A DNA stretch of 48,092 bases from Planctomycetota bacterium (lineage in GTDB: Bacteria > Planctomycetota > UBA1135 > GCA-002686595). Made by a program: the position numbers and the translations under genes. Each line of letters opens with the position of its first letter. Within the stretch, counting starts at the first letter, position 1. Shown one piece after another: positions 26,553 to 35,544 of the stretch. The stretch is from positions 1 through 48,092 of the forward strand of contig JAPLOF010000034.1 in the NCBI GenBank assembly GCA_026692665.1. Reading direction: 5' to 3'. The notes beneath the pieces were generated by a model, which did not search any database, had not been told where the DNA came from, and saw only the letters and a program-made list of their open reading frames with translations.

Positions 26553-27748
26553 GGGGATTTCAGTTCCGGGGGGTGTCCGTGTGACAGGGAGCCGGGGCTC
26601 GGTGCGTGTACGTTGCTTTGGAGAATGACGTCCGGGACGAGGACCTCGAGGCTCGCGGCGATCCCGGCGCTGGCGCGGAGCCGCAGATCCCCGGAGGAGA
26701 GCTGCTCCGCCACGACGACGTCGATCCCGCCATGCTGCTCGGCGAACTCGAGCGCGCGGTCGGGGCCCAGCACGAAGAGCCCCGTCGAGAGGCAGTCGGC
26801 GTCGATGGCCCGATCCGCGAGCACGGTGACGCTGCCGAAGTCGGCCGCCGGCTCGCCGGTGCGCGGGTCGAGGATGTGACCGATCCGCCGGCCCGCGACG
26901 GTGCGCGCGTGCTCGCTGTTCGCCGACGTCGCGGCCGACGCACGCGCGGTGCGGACCCTGGCGATGGAGCGCGAGCGGTCGCGCGGGTCGGCGATCTCGA
27001 GCCACGGATCGAGAGCCTGGCCGTCCCTGGCGCTCGCGGAACCGGCGACCGGCTCGCTTGCGTACCAGGCGATCTGTCCGCCGAAATCGAGCGTGGCGGA
27101 CCGCGCGGCGGTTCCGTGCAACGCGCGCAGTGCCGCGTCGAGGCCCGCGCCCTTCCCGAAGCCGCCTTCCTCGAGGCGGAGGGCCGGCTGGAGACGGACA
27201 GCCTGCTGTCCTTCGAGTCCCAGCGCCCTTGCGATCCCACCCGGGACGAGCGCCCCTTCGATCTCCCGCGCGCTCGGGATGCGGCCTGCGCCGCGCAGAC
27301 CCCAGGCGTCCACGAGCGCACCCACGGCGGGGTCGAAGGCCCCCTGCGTTGCACGCGCCCAATGGACGGCGACCGCGAGCTCAGTCGCCAGTTCGGGCGA
27401 CAGTGCGACGGACGAGCCGACGTCGGCGGCATTCAGCCGCGAGAGCTCGCTGTCCGCCCGCCACGTCGAGAGGCGCTGCTCGGCTGCCTCCAGCGCGCGT
27501 GCCGCCACCTCGCTGGCAGCCAGGGCTTCGGCACGCGACGGCGCCTCGATCTCCACCACCAGCGCGGTCCCCATCGCGGCGATCTGCCGCTCGACGCGCG
27601 TGCTGGCCTGCGGCGCAGAATCCGGTGTTCCCTGCTCGGCGCGCCGGGGTTCCGTGGCCCCCGGGCCCCCGGCGCAGGCCAGGAGTCCGACGGCGGCGCT
27701 CGCCGCGGCGAGGCCTGTCCAGCGAGGTTTCGGAGGGCGCGGGCGCAT
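26549..27748 (-). CDS. apbE: ApbE, FAD:protein FMN transferase (lipoprotein)
   Basis: 399 residues. The N-terminus is a lipoprotein signal with lipobox LLAC near residue 24, so the enzyme is periplasmic and lipid-anchored. The ApbE signatures are present: QIAAMGTALVVEIEAPS near the start, LEEGGFGKGAGLDAAL, LDFGGQIAWY, RRIGHILDPRTGEPA, and DADCLSTGLFVLG with the metal-binding Asp. The enzyme cleaves FAD and joins FMN to a Ser or Thr of its target, here almost surely the FMN-binding protein two genes downstream. It is the first gene of the operon and begins nine bases after the palindrome at 27757-27775. No strong ribosome site is visible. Confidence 0.92.
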   Translation of the reverse strand: MRPRPPKPRWTGLAAASAAVGLLACAGGPGATEPRRAEQGTPDSAPQASTRVERQIAAMGTALVVEIEAPSRAEALAASEVAARALEAAEQRLSTWRADSELSRLNAADVGSSVALSPELATELAVAVHWARATQGAFDPAVGALVDAWGLRGAGRIPSAREIEGALVPGGIARALGLEGQQAVRLQPALRLEEGGFGKGAGLDAALRALHGTAARSATLDFGGQIAWYASEPVAGSASARDGQALDPWLEIADPRDRSRSIARVRTARASAATSANSEHARTVAGRRIGHILDPRTGEPAADFGSVTVLADRAIDADCLSTGLFVLGPDRALEFAEQHGGIDVVVAEQLSSGDLRLRASAGIAASLEVLVPDVILQSNVHAPSPGSLSHGHPPELKSP

Positions 27749-27756
27749 CTGTAGCG

Positions 27757-27775
27757 ATTGAGACGCAGTCTCAAT
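27757..27775 (-). promoter_or_regulatory. Fur-box-like palindrome upstream of the apbE operon
   Basis: ATTGAGACGCAGTCTCAAT: two perfect 8-base arms around GCA, in the 9-1-9 geometry of Fur boxes. It agrees with a TGAGAAT-type Fur consensus at most positions. It ends nine bases before the apbE start and lies 103 bases before the divergent thiolase gene, so it could control either. Confidence 0.5.
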
Positions 27776-27878
27776 ACGGAGTAGCGTACACGGGGATGCC
27801 GGGGCCATGCAAGTGCCCGCGCCCGCTCCAGATGAGGGTTCCGATCGCCCGCGCGGATCCGTAGCCTCGCCTGGAGCG

Positions 27879-29204
27879 ATGAACGCCACTCCCCCTCCCG
27901 CGCGCCGCGACGTCGTCCTCGCCGCCGGACTCCGGACCCCGATGGCCCGTGCCGGTGGGGTGTTCGCGCGCGAGGACGCCGGACACCTCGGCGCGAGCGT
28001 CGTGCGCGAGCTCATCGCGCGCACCGGGCTCGACCCCGCGCGGATCGTCGAGGTGATCGCCGGATGCGCGGGTCCGCCCGCCGACCAGGCCAACGTCGCG
28101 CGGGTGATGGCGTTGCGCGCGGGTGTCCCCGAGCACGTGCCGGCCCGCACGGTGGCGCGCAACTGCGCGAGCGGCATGGAAGCGATCACGACGGCCGCGA
28201 CGATGATCGAGGCCGGGCGCGGCGAGATCTTCGTGTGCGTCGGCGTCGAGGTCATGTCGCGCTTCCCCCTCCTCTACAACGAGGCGGCGACGCGGCAGTT
28301 CGAGAAGGTCTCGCGAGCGCGCGGTGCGTTGCCGCGCATCGGCGCCCTGCTGGGCTTCCGGCCCAAGATGCTGCTCTCGCCGCGCATCGGGCTCATGGAA
28401 GGCCTCACGGACCCGATCAGCGGCCTGATCATGGGCAAGACCGCCGAGATCCTGGCGCGCGAGTTCGGCATCTCGCGCCAGGACGCGGACGAGTACGCGC
28501 TGCGGAGCCACCAGCGCGCCAAGGCGGCGCGCGACGCCGGCCGTTTCGCGCGCGAGATCGTGCCGCACCTGCCGCTGGGAGCTCGCGAAGGCGCCCGCGC
28601 GCTGGAGCACGACGACTCGATCCGCGACGAGCAGACGCTGCAGAGCCTCGCGAAGCTCGGGCCCTACTTCGAGAAGCCCGACGGGCGCGTCACGGTGGGG
28701 AATTCCTGCGGGATCACGGACGCGGCGGCGGCGCTGCTCGTCACGAGCCGTGAGAAGGCGCGCGAACTCGGGCTGACGCCGCTCGCGCGCATCCGCAGCT
28801 GGGCCTACGCGGGCCTCGATCCCGCGCGCATGGGCCTGGGGCCCGTGTACGCCAGCGCGAAGGCCCTGGACGAAGGCCGCGCGACCATCGCGGACGTCGC
28901 GTCGGTCGAGTTGAACGAGGCCTTCGCCGCGCAGGTGCTGGCCTGCGTCAAGGCGTTCGACAGCGACACGTACGCGCGGGAGAAGCTCGGCCGGAGCGCG
29001 CGCCTCGGCGCCATCGATCCGGAGCGGCTGAATCCGAACGGCGGCGCGATCGCGGTCGGGCACCCCGTCGGCTGCACGGGCGCGCGCATCGTGCTCACCG
29101 CGGCGCACGAACTGCACGTGCGCGACGCGGAGCTCTCGCTCGCGACGCTGTGCATCGGCGGCGGACAGGGCGGCGCCGTCCTGCTCGAGAGGGTCTCGGC
29201 ATGA
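27879..29204 (+). CDS. Acetyl-CoA C-acyltransferase (thiolase)
   Basis: 441 residues, the length of FadI-type thiolases. Catalytic residues are visible: Cys96 in ARNCASGMEA, Asn and Glu in NEAFAAQV, His395 and Cys399 in GHPVGCTG, and CIGGGQGGAVL at the C-terminus. The reaction is cleavage of 3-ketoacyl-CoA by CoA to acetyl-CoA and a shortened acyl-CoA (the last step of beta-oxidation). The gene overlaps the next as ATGA and so forms an operon with the multifunctional beta-oxidation enzyme. Start ATG 27879 is used because the family match begins there, although the GGAG upstream is close. Confidence 0.93.
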   Translation: MNATPPPARRDVVLAAGLRTPMARAGGVFAREDAGHLGASVVRELIARTGLDPARIVEVIAGCAGPPADQANVARVMALRAGVPEHVPARTVARNCASGMEAITTAATMIEAGRGEIFVCVGVEVMSRFPLLYNEAATRQFEKVSRARGALPRIGALLGFRPKMLLSPRIGLMEGLTDPISGLIMGKTAEILAREFGISRQDADEYALRSHQRAKAARDAGRFAREIVPHLPLGAREGARALEHDDSIRDEQTLQSLAKLGPYFEKPDGRVTVGNSCGITDAAAALLVTSREKARELGLTPLARIRSWAYAGLDPARMGLGPVYASAKALDEGRATIADVASVELNEAFAAQVLACVKAFDSDTYAREKLGRSARLGAIDPERLNPNGGAIAVGHPVGCTGARIVLTAAHELHVRDAELSLATLCIGGGQGGAVLLERVSA

Positions 29205-31405
29205 TCGACCTCACCGGGATCGCGATGCCGCCGGACGCACCGCCGCCGCGCTCGTGCGTGCGTGTCGAGCGCCCGGAACCGGGACTCGCGCGCATCGTGC
29301 TCGACGCTCCGCATCGGAGCCTCACCGTGTTCGACGCGCCGACGATGCGCGACTTCGACCTCGCGCTGGAGGACGTGGAGAAGGACGCAAGCCTCCGCGG
29401 GCTCGTGATCACCGGACGCGACGCACGGACGTTCGCCGGCGGCGCCGACGTCGACGCGATCGCGGCGGCGACCGATGTCGCGTTCGTGCGCCGCTTCATC
29501 GAGCTCGGCCAGGCCGTGTGGGACCGCGTCGCGAAGCTCTCGCGCGAGCGCGCCGGGTTCACCAGCGTCTGCGCGGCCGGCGGGGCGATCCCGGGCGGCG
29601 CGTGCGAGCTGGCTCTCGCGTGCGACCGCATCGTGCTCTCGGGCGCGAAGGAGACGCGCATCGGCTTGCCCGAGACCCAACTCGGCATCCTGCCCGCGTG
29701 GGGCGGCGCGACGCGCCTGCCGCGCCGCATCGGAGTTCCGGCGGCCCTCGACGCGATCCTCACCGGGCGTCTCTACGCCGCGAAGGACGCGTACCGCCGC
29801 GGCATCGTCGACCGCGTGGTCGCGCCCGAGGACCTGGTGCGCATCGCGGACGGCGTCGCGCTCGGCCGCGTCGACTGTCCGCGCCGCGTTCGCGGCGGCG
29901 TCGGACTGTGGCTCGTCGACCGCAACCCGCTCGCGATCGCCGTCGTGGCGCACCAGGCGCGCTTGCAGGTCATGTCGCGGACGCACGGCCGCTATCCCGC
30001 GCCGCTCGCCGCGCTCGAGATCGCCGCGCGTGCGCCGCTCACGAGCTACGAATCGAGCTTCCGCGCCGAAGCCGCCGCCGCGAGCGAGCTGGCCGTCGGG
30101 CCGGTCGCGAAGAACCTGATCCAGATCTTCAAGCTGACCGAGGACGCCAAGAAGCTGCGCAAGGCGAGCGACGGATCCGCCGTGCGCACGCTGGAGCGCG
30201 CCGGCGTGATCGGCGCGGGCGTGATGGGCCGAGGCATCGCGAGCCTCCTGGCCGAGCGCGGGATCGCGACGCGCCTCTCCGACACGATACCCGCCGCGCT
30301 CGACGTCGCGCTGCTCGAGCACCGCGCGGAGATCATGGAGAAATCCAAGAAGCGCCGGATCGAACGCAACGAAGCCGATGCCGCCATCGACCGCCTCACC
30401 GCGTCGCGGACGCTGCAGGGCTTCGCCCGCGCCGAGATCGTGATCGAGGCCGTGGCCGAGCGACTGGAAGTGAAGCGCGCGGTCTTCGCCGAGATCGCGC
30501 GACAAGCGGGCCCCGAGACGATCCTCGCGACGAACACGTCGTCGCTGTCGGTCGCCGCGATCGCCGCCGAACTCCCCCATCCCGAGCGCGTCGTGGGCCT
30601 GCACTTCTTCAACCCGGTCAAGAAGATGCCGCTGGTCGAGATCGTGCGCGGCCCCGCGACGAGCCCGCGCGTCGTCGCCGAGGTCGCGGCCCTCGCGCTG
30701 CGCCTGGGCAAGACGCCGGTCGTGACCGCGGATTGCGCGGGGTTCCTCGTGAACCGGCTGCTGGGCCCCTACCTCGACGAATCGCTGCGCCTCGTGGCCG
30801 CGGGAGTCGCGCCGGCGCGACTCGACGCGGCGCTGCTCGACTTCGGGATGCCGATGGGACCGCTGCGCCTGCTCGACGAGGTCGGCTTCGACGTCGCGAA
30901 GCACGCCGCCGCGTCGCTCCACGCCGCGTACGGCGCGCGGATGACGCCCTGCGACGTGCTCGACGCGCTGTCGAAGGACGGACGGCTCGGCAAGAAGACC
31001 GGGAAGGGCTTCTACGTGCACGGCGGGAAGCGCGCGGTCCTCGACCCGAGCCTCGCGGCCCTCGTCCCGGCGTCCGCGGCGCGCGCCCGGTCCATGACCG
31101 ACGCGGAGCTCGCCGCACGCCCGATCCTGGCGATGCTCGCGGAAGCCGCGCGCGCGCTCGAGGAGCACGTGGTGACCGGCCCGCGCGAGCTCGACCTCGC
31201 GACCGTGTTCGGGATGGGATTCCCGCCCTTCCACGGCGGCCTGCTGCGCTGGGCCGACTCGGTCGGTCTTGCAGCAATCGTCGCGCAACTCGAGCGGGCC
31301 GCCGAGGAGCCCGACGTGGCTTCGCGGACGGGCGGACCGGAGCGCTTTGCCGCGTGCGCGACGCTGCGCGAGCTCGCGCGCGCGAACCGGCGCTTCCACG
31401 GCTGA
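29201..31405 (+). CDS. FadB/FadJ-type enoyl-CoA hydratase / 3-hydroxyacyl-CoA dehydrogenase
   Basis: 734 residues, the usual length of the beta-oxidation alpha subunit. The hydratase domain (about 15-230) has FAGGADVDA and the two catalytic glutamates: Glu136 in GGACELALAC and Glu158 in LPETQLGILP. The NAD-binding domain starts at AGVIGAGVMGRGIA (GxGxxG at 338-343). The catalytic His is in GLHFFNPVKKMPLVEI (His468), and two C-terminal 3HCDH domains follow. With the upstream thiolase it would form the trifunctional complex that turns enoyl-CoA into 3-ketoacyl-CoA and acetyl-CoA. ATG 29201 overlaps the thiolase stop and has GAGAGGG upstream. No acyl-CoA dehydrogenase gene lies in the window. 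Confidence 0.95.
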   Translation: MIDLTGIAMPPDAPPPRSCVRVERPEPGLARIVLDAPHRSLTVFDAPTMRDFDLALEDVEKDASLRGLVITGRDARTFAGGADVDAIAAATDVAFVRRFIELGQAVWDRVAKLSRERAGFTSVCAAGGAIPGGACELALACDRIVLSGAKETRIGLPETQLGILPAWGGATRLPRRIGVPAALDAILTGRLYAAKDAYRRGIVDRVVAPEDLVRIADGVALGRVDCPRRVRGGVGLWLVDRNPLAIAVVAHQARLQVMSRTHGRYPAPLAALEIAARAPLTSYESSFRAEAAAASELAVGPVAKNLIQIFKLTEDAKKLRKASDGSAVRTLERAGVIGAGVMGRGIASLLAERGIATRLSDTIPAALDVALLEHRAEIMEKSKKRRIERNEADAAIDRLTASRTLQGFARAEIVIEAVAERLEVKRAVFAEIARQAGPETILATNTSSLSVAAIAAELPHPERVVGLHFFNPVKKMPLVEIVRGPATSPRVVAEVAALALRLGKTPVVTADCAGFLVNRLLGPYLDESLRLVAAGVAPARLDAALLDFGMPMGPLRLLDEVGFDVAKHAAASLHAAYGARMTPCDVLDALSKDGRLGKKTGKGFYVHGGKRAVLDPSLAALVPASAARARSMTDAELAARPILAMLAEAARALEEHVVTGPRELDLATVFGMGFPPFHGGLLRWADSVGLAAIVAQLERAAEEPDVASRTGGPERFAACATLRELARANRRFHG

Positions 31406-31415
31406 ACGCCGGCAC

Positions 31416-31445
31416 CCCGTACGAAGTCAGGTGAGTTCGTGTGGG
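31416..31445. terminator. Hairpin between convergent genes
   Basis: CCCGTACGAA and TTCGTGTGGG can pair over ten positions (two G-T pairs) around a ten-base loop, between the convergent beta-oxidation gene and the secreted-protein gene. There is no T-tract. Confidence 0.35.
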
Positions 31446-31467
31446 GCTCTGCAGTTTCGGCGGCCGA

Positions 31468-32808
31468 TCACGGGGCCCAGAGCAGTTCCAGTCCGTTCGT
31501 CAGGTTGAACGTGGCGGGCGTGCAGTAGTTCGCGGCATTGCGATACCACACCTGGTACACGCGCGTTCCCGGGGCAGTGACTTGGCCGAGCACGCTGAGC
31601 GCTGGGTCCAGCACGTCCGGAACCTGAGAGTTGCCCGAGGCGCCGCTGTACGCGATGCGCAGGCGCGCGACCGTCCCGCCGACGCAGCGCAGTCCGTCAC
31701 CGAACTGGATGCCGGACCCGCCATTCAACCGATCCGTACCCTGGTAGTACAGCGTCGGCCCGTTCGGAGGCATCCGGCTGCCCTGGAGGACGAACGTGTC
31801 GCTCGAGAGCGAAGCCAGCCCTGATCCGATCAGGCGGCCGCCAGCGCCCAGCGAGTTGTTGCAGCCTGCGCCCGGGTTCGACGACGAGTTGCCGCACGGG
31901 CACGGGTTCGGGAACGCGGTGCCGAAACAGTACTGGGTGGCGAGCGTCGATCCGACGCAGGCGTCGGCGTAGAGCTCGAGGTGCAGGCTCAAGAAGGGAA
32001 TCCCTTGGAAGAAGTAGCAGCCCGGAGTCGTCGGGCCGCCCTCGATGCGGAACTGGTCCAAGGTCCCCATGCCCGTGCCGTCCTCGGCGTAGTTCACAGG
32101 GTCGTCCCAGCGCGTGCCGTCGTACGTGCTGCTGAGGGTCAAATCCCCGGCGATCATCGGGCCCGTCGCGAGTTGGTCCGCCCAGGCACCGGACGAGCGG
32201 AAGGACCAGCCGAAAAGATTGGAGTTCGCCGACGCGGCGTAGGTCCCGTCGCCGTCCGCCGCCATCGTGAAGGCGAGTCCGTTCCCGGCCGGAGGAGCGC
32301 CGAGATCGATCGTGACGGTCCAGCAGGAGATCGTCGACCCCGACGGCGATCCCGGCACCCCGGCGATGAGGATGTCGGCGGTCGGCGAGACGCCGATCAC
32401 CGAAGCGCAGGGCACGTACGTCCCGTAGAAACGCACCTGGAACGGAGCCGGGCTCACGCGGTCCGTGCAGTACGAGATCTGGAACCCCTCGATGTCGTAA
32501 CTCGTCGCGCAGCCGGGCCGGCTCCAGGTGTTCGTGGGCGAGGACGGACTCGGCAGACGCCCCTCGTCCACCACCGTGTCGCCCGATAGCCCCAGGTAGT
32601 ACACCCCGGCGATGGTGTTGTCGTAGATCGTGTCCGCGCCCAGGCTCGCGGCACTCGCCTTGCGCGTCCACGTGTTCGTCGCGACGTGCAGGATCCCGGC
32701 GTCGCGCACGGGCGCCGTGACGCGGTGGAGTCGCGTCGAAGGCAGCTGCGACTGCGCCGCGGGCGTCAGCACGAGCGCCGCGAGCAGCGGGGCGGTCAGG
32801 GCGCCCAT
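31468..32808 (-). CDS. Secreted CPCGN-domain protein, second of a tandem pair
   Basis: 446 residues with a signal peptide (MGALTAPLLAALVLTPAAQSQ). The N-terminal 280 residues closely parallel those of the gene upstream (HRVTAPVRDAGILHVATNTW and WTRKASAASLGADTIYDNT), so the two arose by tandem duplication. The C-terminal module has YCFGTAFPNPCPCGN, GCNNSLGAGG, FVLQGSRMPPNGPTLYYQGT, FGDGLRC, YQVWYRNAANYC and FNLTNGLELLW. Its function is unknown; a surface or extracellular role is likely from the signal peptide. The start ATG 32808 lies 13 bases inside the end of the upstream paralogue, so translation of the two is probably coupled. Confidence 0.82.
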   Translation of the reverse strand: MGALTAPLLAALVLTPAAQSQLPSTRLHRVTAPVRDAGILHVATNTWTRKASAASLGADTIYDNTIAGVYYLGLSGDTVVDEGRLPSPSSPTNTWSRPGCATSYDIEGFQISYCTDRVSPAPFQVRFYGTYVPCASVIGVSPTADILIAGVPGSPSGSTISCWTVTIDLGAPPAGNGLAFTMAADGDGTYAASANSNLFGWSFRSSGAWADQLATGPMIAGDLTLSSTYDGTRWDDPVNYAEDGTGMGTLDQFRIEGGPTTPGCYFFQGIPFLSLHLELYADACVGSTLATQYCFGTAFPNPCPCGNSSSNPGAGCNNSLGAGGRLIGSGLASLSSDTFVLQGSRMPPNGPTLYYQGTDRLNGGSGIQFGDGLRCVGGTVARLRIAYSGASGNSQVPDVLDPALSVLGQVTAPGTRVYQVWYRNAANYCTPATFNLTNGLELLWAP

Positions 32809-34154
32809 GCCAGCTCCAGTCCGTTCGTGAGGTTGAACGCCGCGCTCGTGCAGTAGCTCGCCGAGTTGCGATACCAGGCCTGGTACGTGCGCGTCCCGGG
32901 CACCGTGATCTGCCCCTGCGCGCTCACGGCCAGGTCGCCGGTCGCGGGGTAGTGGGACGCGCCGGGGCTCGTGTTCGTCTCGATGCCGAGGCGCTGCATC
33001 ATCCCAGCCGCGCACCGCAGCCCGTCGCCGAACGGCGTCCCGAGGCCGCCGTTCTGACGCAGAGTGCCCTGGAAATAGAGCGTCGGCGCGTTGGCCGGCA
33101 TCTGGTCGGCGTTCAGCACGAAGGAGTCGCTCTGGAGCGAAGCCAGCCCCGCGCTACGCAGACGCCCGCCGACGCCGAGAGAGTTCCGGCACCCCGTCGC
33201 GGTGCCGGACGGGGCGCTGTTCCCGCACGGACACGCCGTCGAGGGCGCGTTTCCGAGGCAGTAGACGAGGCTCGTGCTGGTCCCCGGGCACGCATCGGCG
33301 TAGAGGCGCAGGTGGAAGTTCGGGTCCGGGCAACCGCCGAAGAAGTAGCAGCCCGGGGTCGAGACACCGCCCTCGACCTGGAATGCGCTGCAGGTCCCCA
33401 TCCCCGTGCCCGTCTCCGTGTAGTCGATGACGGAATCCCAGCGCGTGCCGTCGAAGTCGGTGTTGTTGCAGTTCTGGCAACCCGATCCCGAAGCGATCAG
33501 CGGGCCCGTGTGCCGCGCCGCGACACCGGTCAACGAGGAGCGGATCGACCAGCCGAATCCGTCGTTGTTGGAGTTGGCCGGGCCGTTGTAGGAACCGTCC
33601 CGGTCGGCGATCAGGACGAAGGTCGACCCGGGCGGTTGCGAAGGAGCCTCGAGGTCGATCACGACCGTCCAGCACACGCTCGCGCCGCTCGCCGAGCCCG
33701 GCAGACCGGCGAGAGGAATCGACGCGGTGGGTGGCAGGCCGATCACCGAACCGCAGCAGCCGTAGGCGTTGAAGAAGTCGACCGTGATCACGCCCGGGAC
33801 GGGCTGGTCCGTGCAGTAGGCGATCTCGAAACCGTCGACCGTGCAGCTCGTCGCGCAGCCCGGTCGGCTGCTCAGGTTCGTCGGGCTCGTCGGGCTCGGC
33901 ACGCGGCCGTTCGTGATGTAGGTGTCGCCCGACAGCCCGGAGTAGTAGGCGTCGTCGCACGTGTTGTTGTAGATGACGTCCGCTCCCAGGCTGGCCGCGC
34001 TGGCCTTGCGCGTCCAGGTCCCGCTCGCCACGTGCAGGACCCCGGCCGAGCGGATCGGCGCCGTGATCGGATGCAGCCGGTTCCCGGGCAGGACCTGCTG
34101 CGCGGGAGCCGCGGGGGCGAGAGCGAGCAGGGCGAGCAGCGAGCGGCGGAGCAT
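32796..34154 (-). CDS. Secreted CPCGN-domain protein, first of a tandem pair
   Basis: 452 residues. The signal peptide is MLRRSLLALLALAPAAPAQQ. The N-terminal region of about 290 residues is beta-rich (GLSGDTYITNGRVPSPTSPTN, FDGTRWDSVIDYTETGTGMG) with several Cys pairs such as GSGCQNCNNTDFDG that suggest disulfides outside the cytoplasm. The C-terminal module matches the other CPCGN proteins (YCLGNAPSTACPCGN, LYFQGTLRQNGGLGTPFGDGLRC, YQAWYRNSASYC, FNLTNGLELAW). GGGAGG lies just before ATG 34154. It is transcribed away from the flippase gene and probably together with its downstream paralogue. Confidence 0.82.
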   Translation of the reverse strand: MLRRSLLALLALAPAAPAQQVLPGNRLHPITAPIRSAGVLHVASGTWTRKASAASLGADVIYNNTCDDAYYSGLSGDTYITNGRVPSPTSPTNLSSRPGCATSCTVDGFEIAYCTDQPVPGVITVDFFNAYGCCGSVIGLPPTASIPLAGLPGSASGASVCWTVVIDLEAPSQPPGSTFVLIADRDGSYNGPANSNNDGFGWSIRSSLTGVAARHTGPLIASGSGCQNCNNTDFDGTRWDSVIDYTETGTGMGTCSAFQVEGGVSTPGCYFFGGCPDPNFHLRLYADACPGTSTSLVYCLGNAPSTACPCGNSAPSGTATGCRNSLGVGGRLRSAGLASLQSDSFVLNADQMPANAPTLYFQGTLRQNGGLGTPFGDGLRCAAGMMQRLGIETNTSPGASHYPATGDLAVSAQGQITVPGTRTYQAWYRNSASYCTSAAFNLTNGLELAWAP

Positions 34155-34192
34155 GGGACCTCCCGAGGAGACTTCGGACTCGTTCGTGACGG

Positions 34193-35518
34193 ATGAGGGC
34201 CGCGGAAGGTTCCAGCGGTTGCGTGACTTTCCCGGATCCGGGAGTCAGTCTCCCCCACTCCCCCTTGGCCGGCAAACTCCAGAGCGACGTCGCGTGGAAC
34301 GTCGCGAGCCTCGCGATCCTCGGGATCGCTGGTCTCGCCCTGAACGTGCTGATCGGTCAGCACTGGGACGAGTCCACGCTGGGCGTCTTCAACCAGGCGC
34401 TCGCGGCCTACACGTTCTTCTCCATGGCCGCGGTCGGCGGCATCGACCGCTCGGCCCTGCGCGCCGTCGCGGAGGCCGGCCACGATCGAGCGCGTGCCGC
34501 GGCGGCGGCGTGGGCCACGCTGGTGCCGACCGCCCTCATCGCGGCGCTCGCCGCGGCGGCGTACTGGTTCGCGCGCTGGCCCATCGCGCGGCTCCTCGAG
34601 AGCGACGGCGTGGCCGCCGCGATCGAGGCCAGCGCGCCGGGCCTCTTCTTCTTCGCGCTGAACAAGGTGCTGCTCGCCATCGTGAACGGCGAGGGGCGCA
34701 TGCGCGCGTTCGCGGTCTACCAGTCTCTGCGCTACATCGGGATCCTCGTCGCCTTGTTCGCCGCCATGCGCGAGGGACTCGACGGCGATCGCCTGATGGT
34801 GGTGTTCACTTTCAGCGAAGGCGTGCTCCTCCTCGTGGCCGGCATCGACGTCGCGCGACTCCTCCGCAGCGCGCCCGGCGGCTGGGCGACCGAGGTCCGC
34901 GGACACGTCGTCTTCGGCGCGAAGAGCGCGTTCAGCGGCGTGCTGTTGGAGCTGAACGCCAAGGTCGACGTGTGGATGATCGGCATCTTCATGTCCGATG
35001 CCGCGGTGGGCGTCTACACGTACGCGGCGATGCTCGCCGAGGGCCTGTACCAGCTCGTCGTCGTGTTGCAGAACGTCTACAACCCGCGGCTCGCGCGCCA
35101 CATCGCCGCCGGCGAGGGCGAGGCGGTGCACGAGCTGGTTCGGCGCGGCCGGACGTGGTCCTGGATCGGCATCACGGCCGTCGGCGCGATCGCGGTGGCG
35201 GCGTTCCCGCTGGCGCTCTCGATCATCGGCGCGCGGCCCGAGTTCTCGGCGGCGCACTGGCCGTTCGGGCTCCTCGTGGCGGGCATCGCACTCTCCGCGG
35301 GATACCTGCCGTTCGGCCAGATCCTGCTGATGGGCGGTCGGCCGGCGACGCACACGGTGCTGATGGCGACGACCGTGCTGGCAAACGTCGTCGGGAACGC
35401 GATCCTCATCCCGCGCCACGGGCTGATCGGCGCGGCGATCGCGACGGCGATCTCGATGGCGCTGTCGGTCGTCCTGTTGCGCGTCCTCGTGCGCGCGAAG
35501 CTCGGTCTCCGGATCTGA
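34193..35518 (+). CDS. Wzx-like polysaccharide flippase (MOP superfamily)
   Basis: 441 residues with 12 or more membrane helices and few charges, typical of flippases that move undecaprenyl-linked oligosaccharides to the outer face of the inner membrane. The N-terminal region LQSDVAWNVASLAILGIAGLAL is the usual start of the family; a mid-protein SAFSGVLLELNAKVDVWMIG and the C-terminal IPRHGLIGAAIATAIS also fit. The exact start is uncertain: ATG 34193 gives a poorly conserved 25-residue lead, while GTG 34223 and TTG 34265 are later options. It heads the surface-polysaccharide genes, but the downstream glycosyltransferase gene is on the other strand. Confidence 0.82.
   Translation: MRAAEGSSGCVTFPDPGVSLPHSPLAGKLQSDVAWNVASLAILGIAGLALNVLIGQHWDESTLGVFNQALAAYTFFSMAAVGGIDRSALRAVAEAGHDRARAAAAAWATLVPTALIAALAAAAYWFARWPIARLLESDGVAAAIEASAPGLFFFALNKVLLAIVNGEGRMRAFAVYQSLRYIGILVALFAAMREGLDGDRLMVVFTFSEGVLLLVAGIDVARLLRSAPGGWATEVRGHVVFGAKSAFSGVLLELNAKVDVWMIGIFMSDAAVGVYTYAAMLAEGLYQLVVVLQNVYNPRLARHIAAGEGEAVHELVRRGRTWSWIGITAVGAIAVAAFPLALSIIGARPEFSAAHWPFGLLVAGIALSAGYLPFGQILLMGGRPATHTVLMATTVLANVVGNAILIPRHGLIGAAIATAISMALSVVLLRVLVRAKLGLRI
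34224..34247. promoter_or_regulatory. Imperfect palindrome at the flippase 5' end
   Basis: TGACT and AGTCA flank a perfect 12-base palindrome, CCCGGATCCGGG. It lies in the leader if translation starts at TTG 34265, or inside the gene if at ATG 34193. An operator is possible. Confidence 0.3.
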
Positions 35519-35544
35519 GCGCGGGCTGGGCGAGCCGGCCGCGT

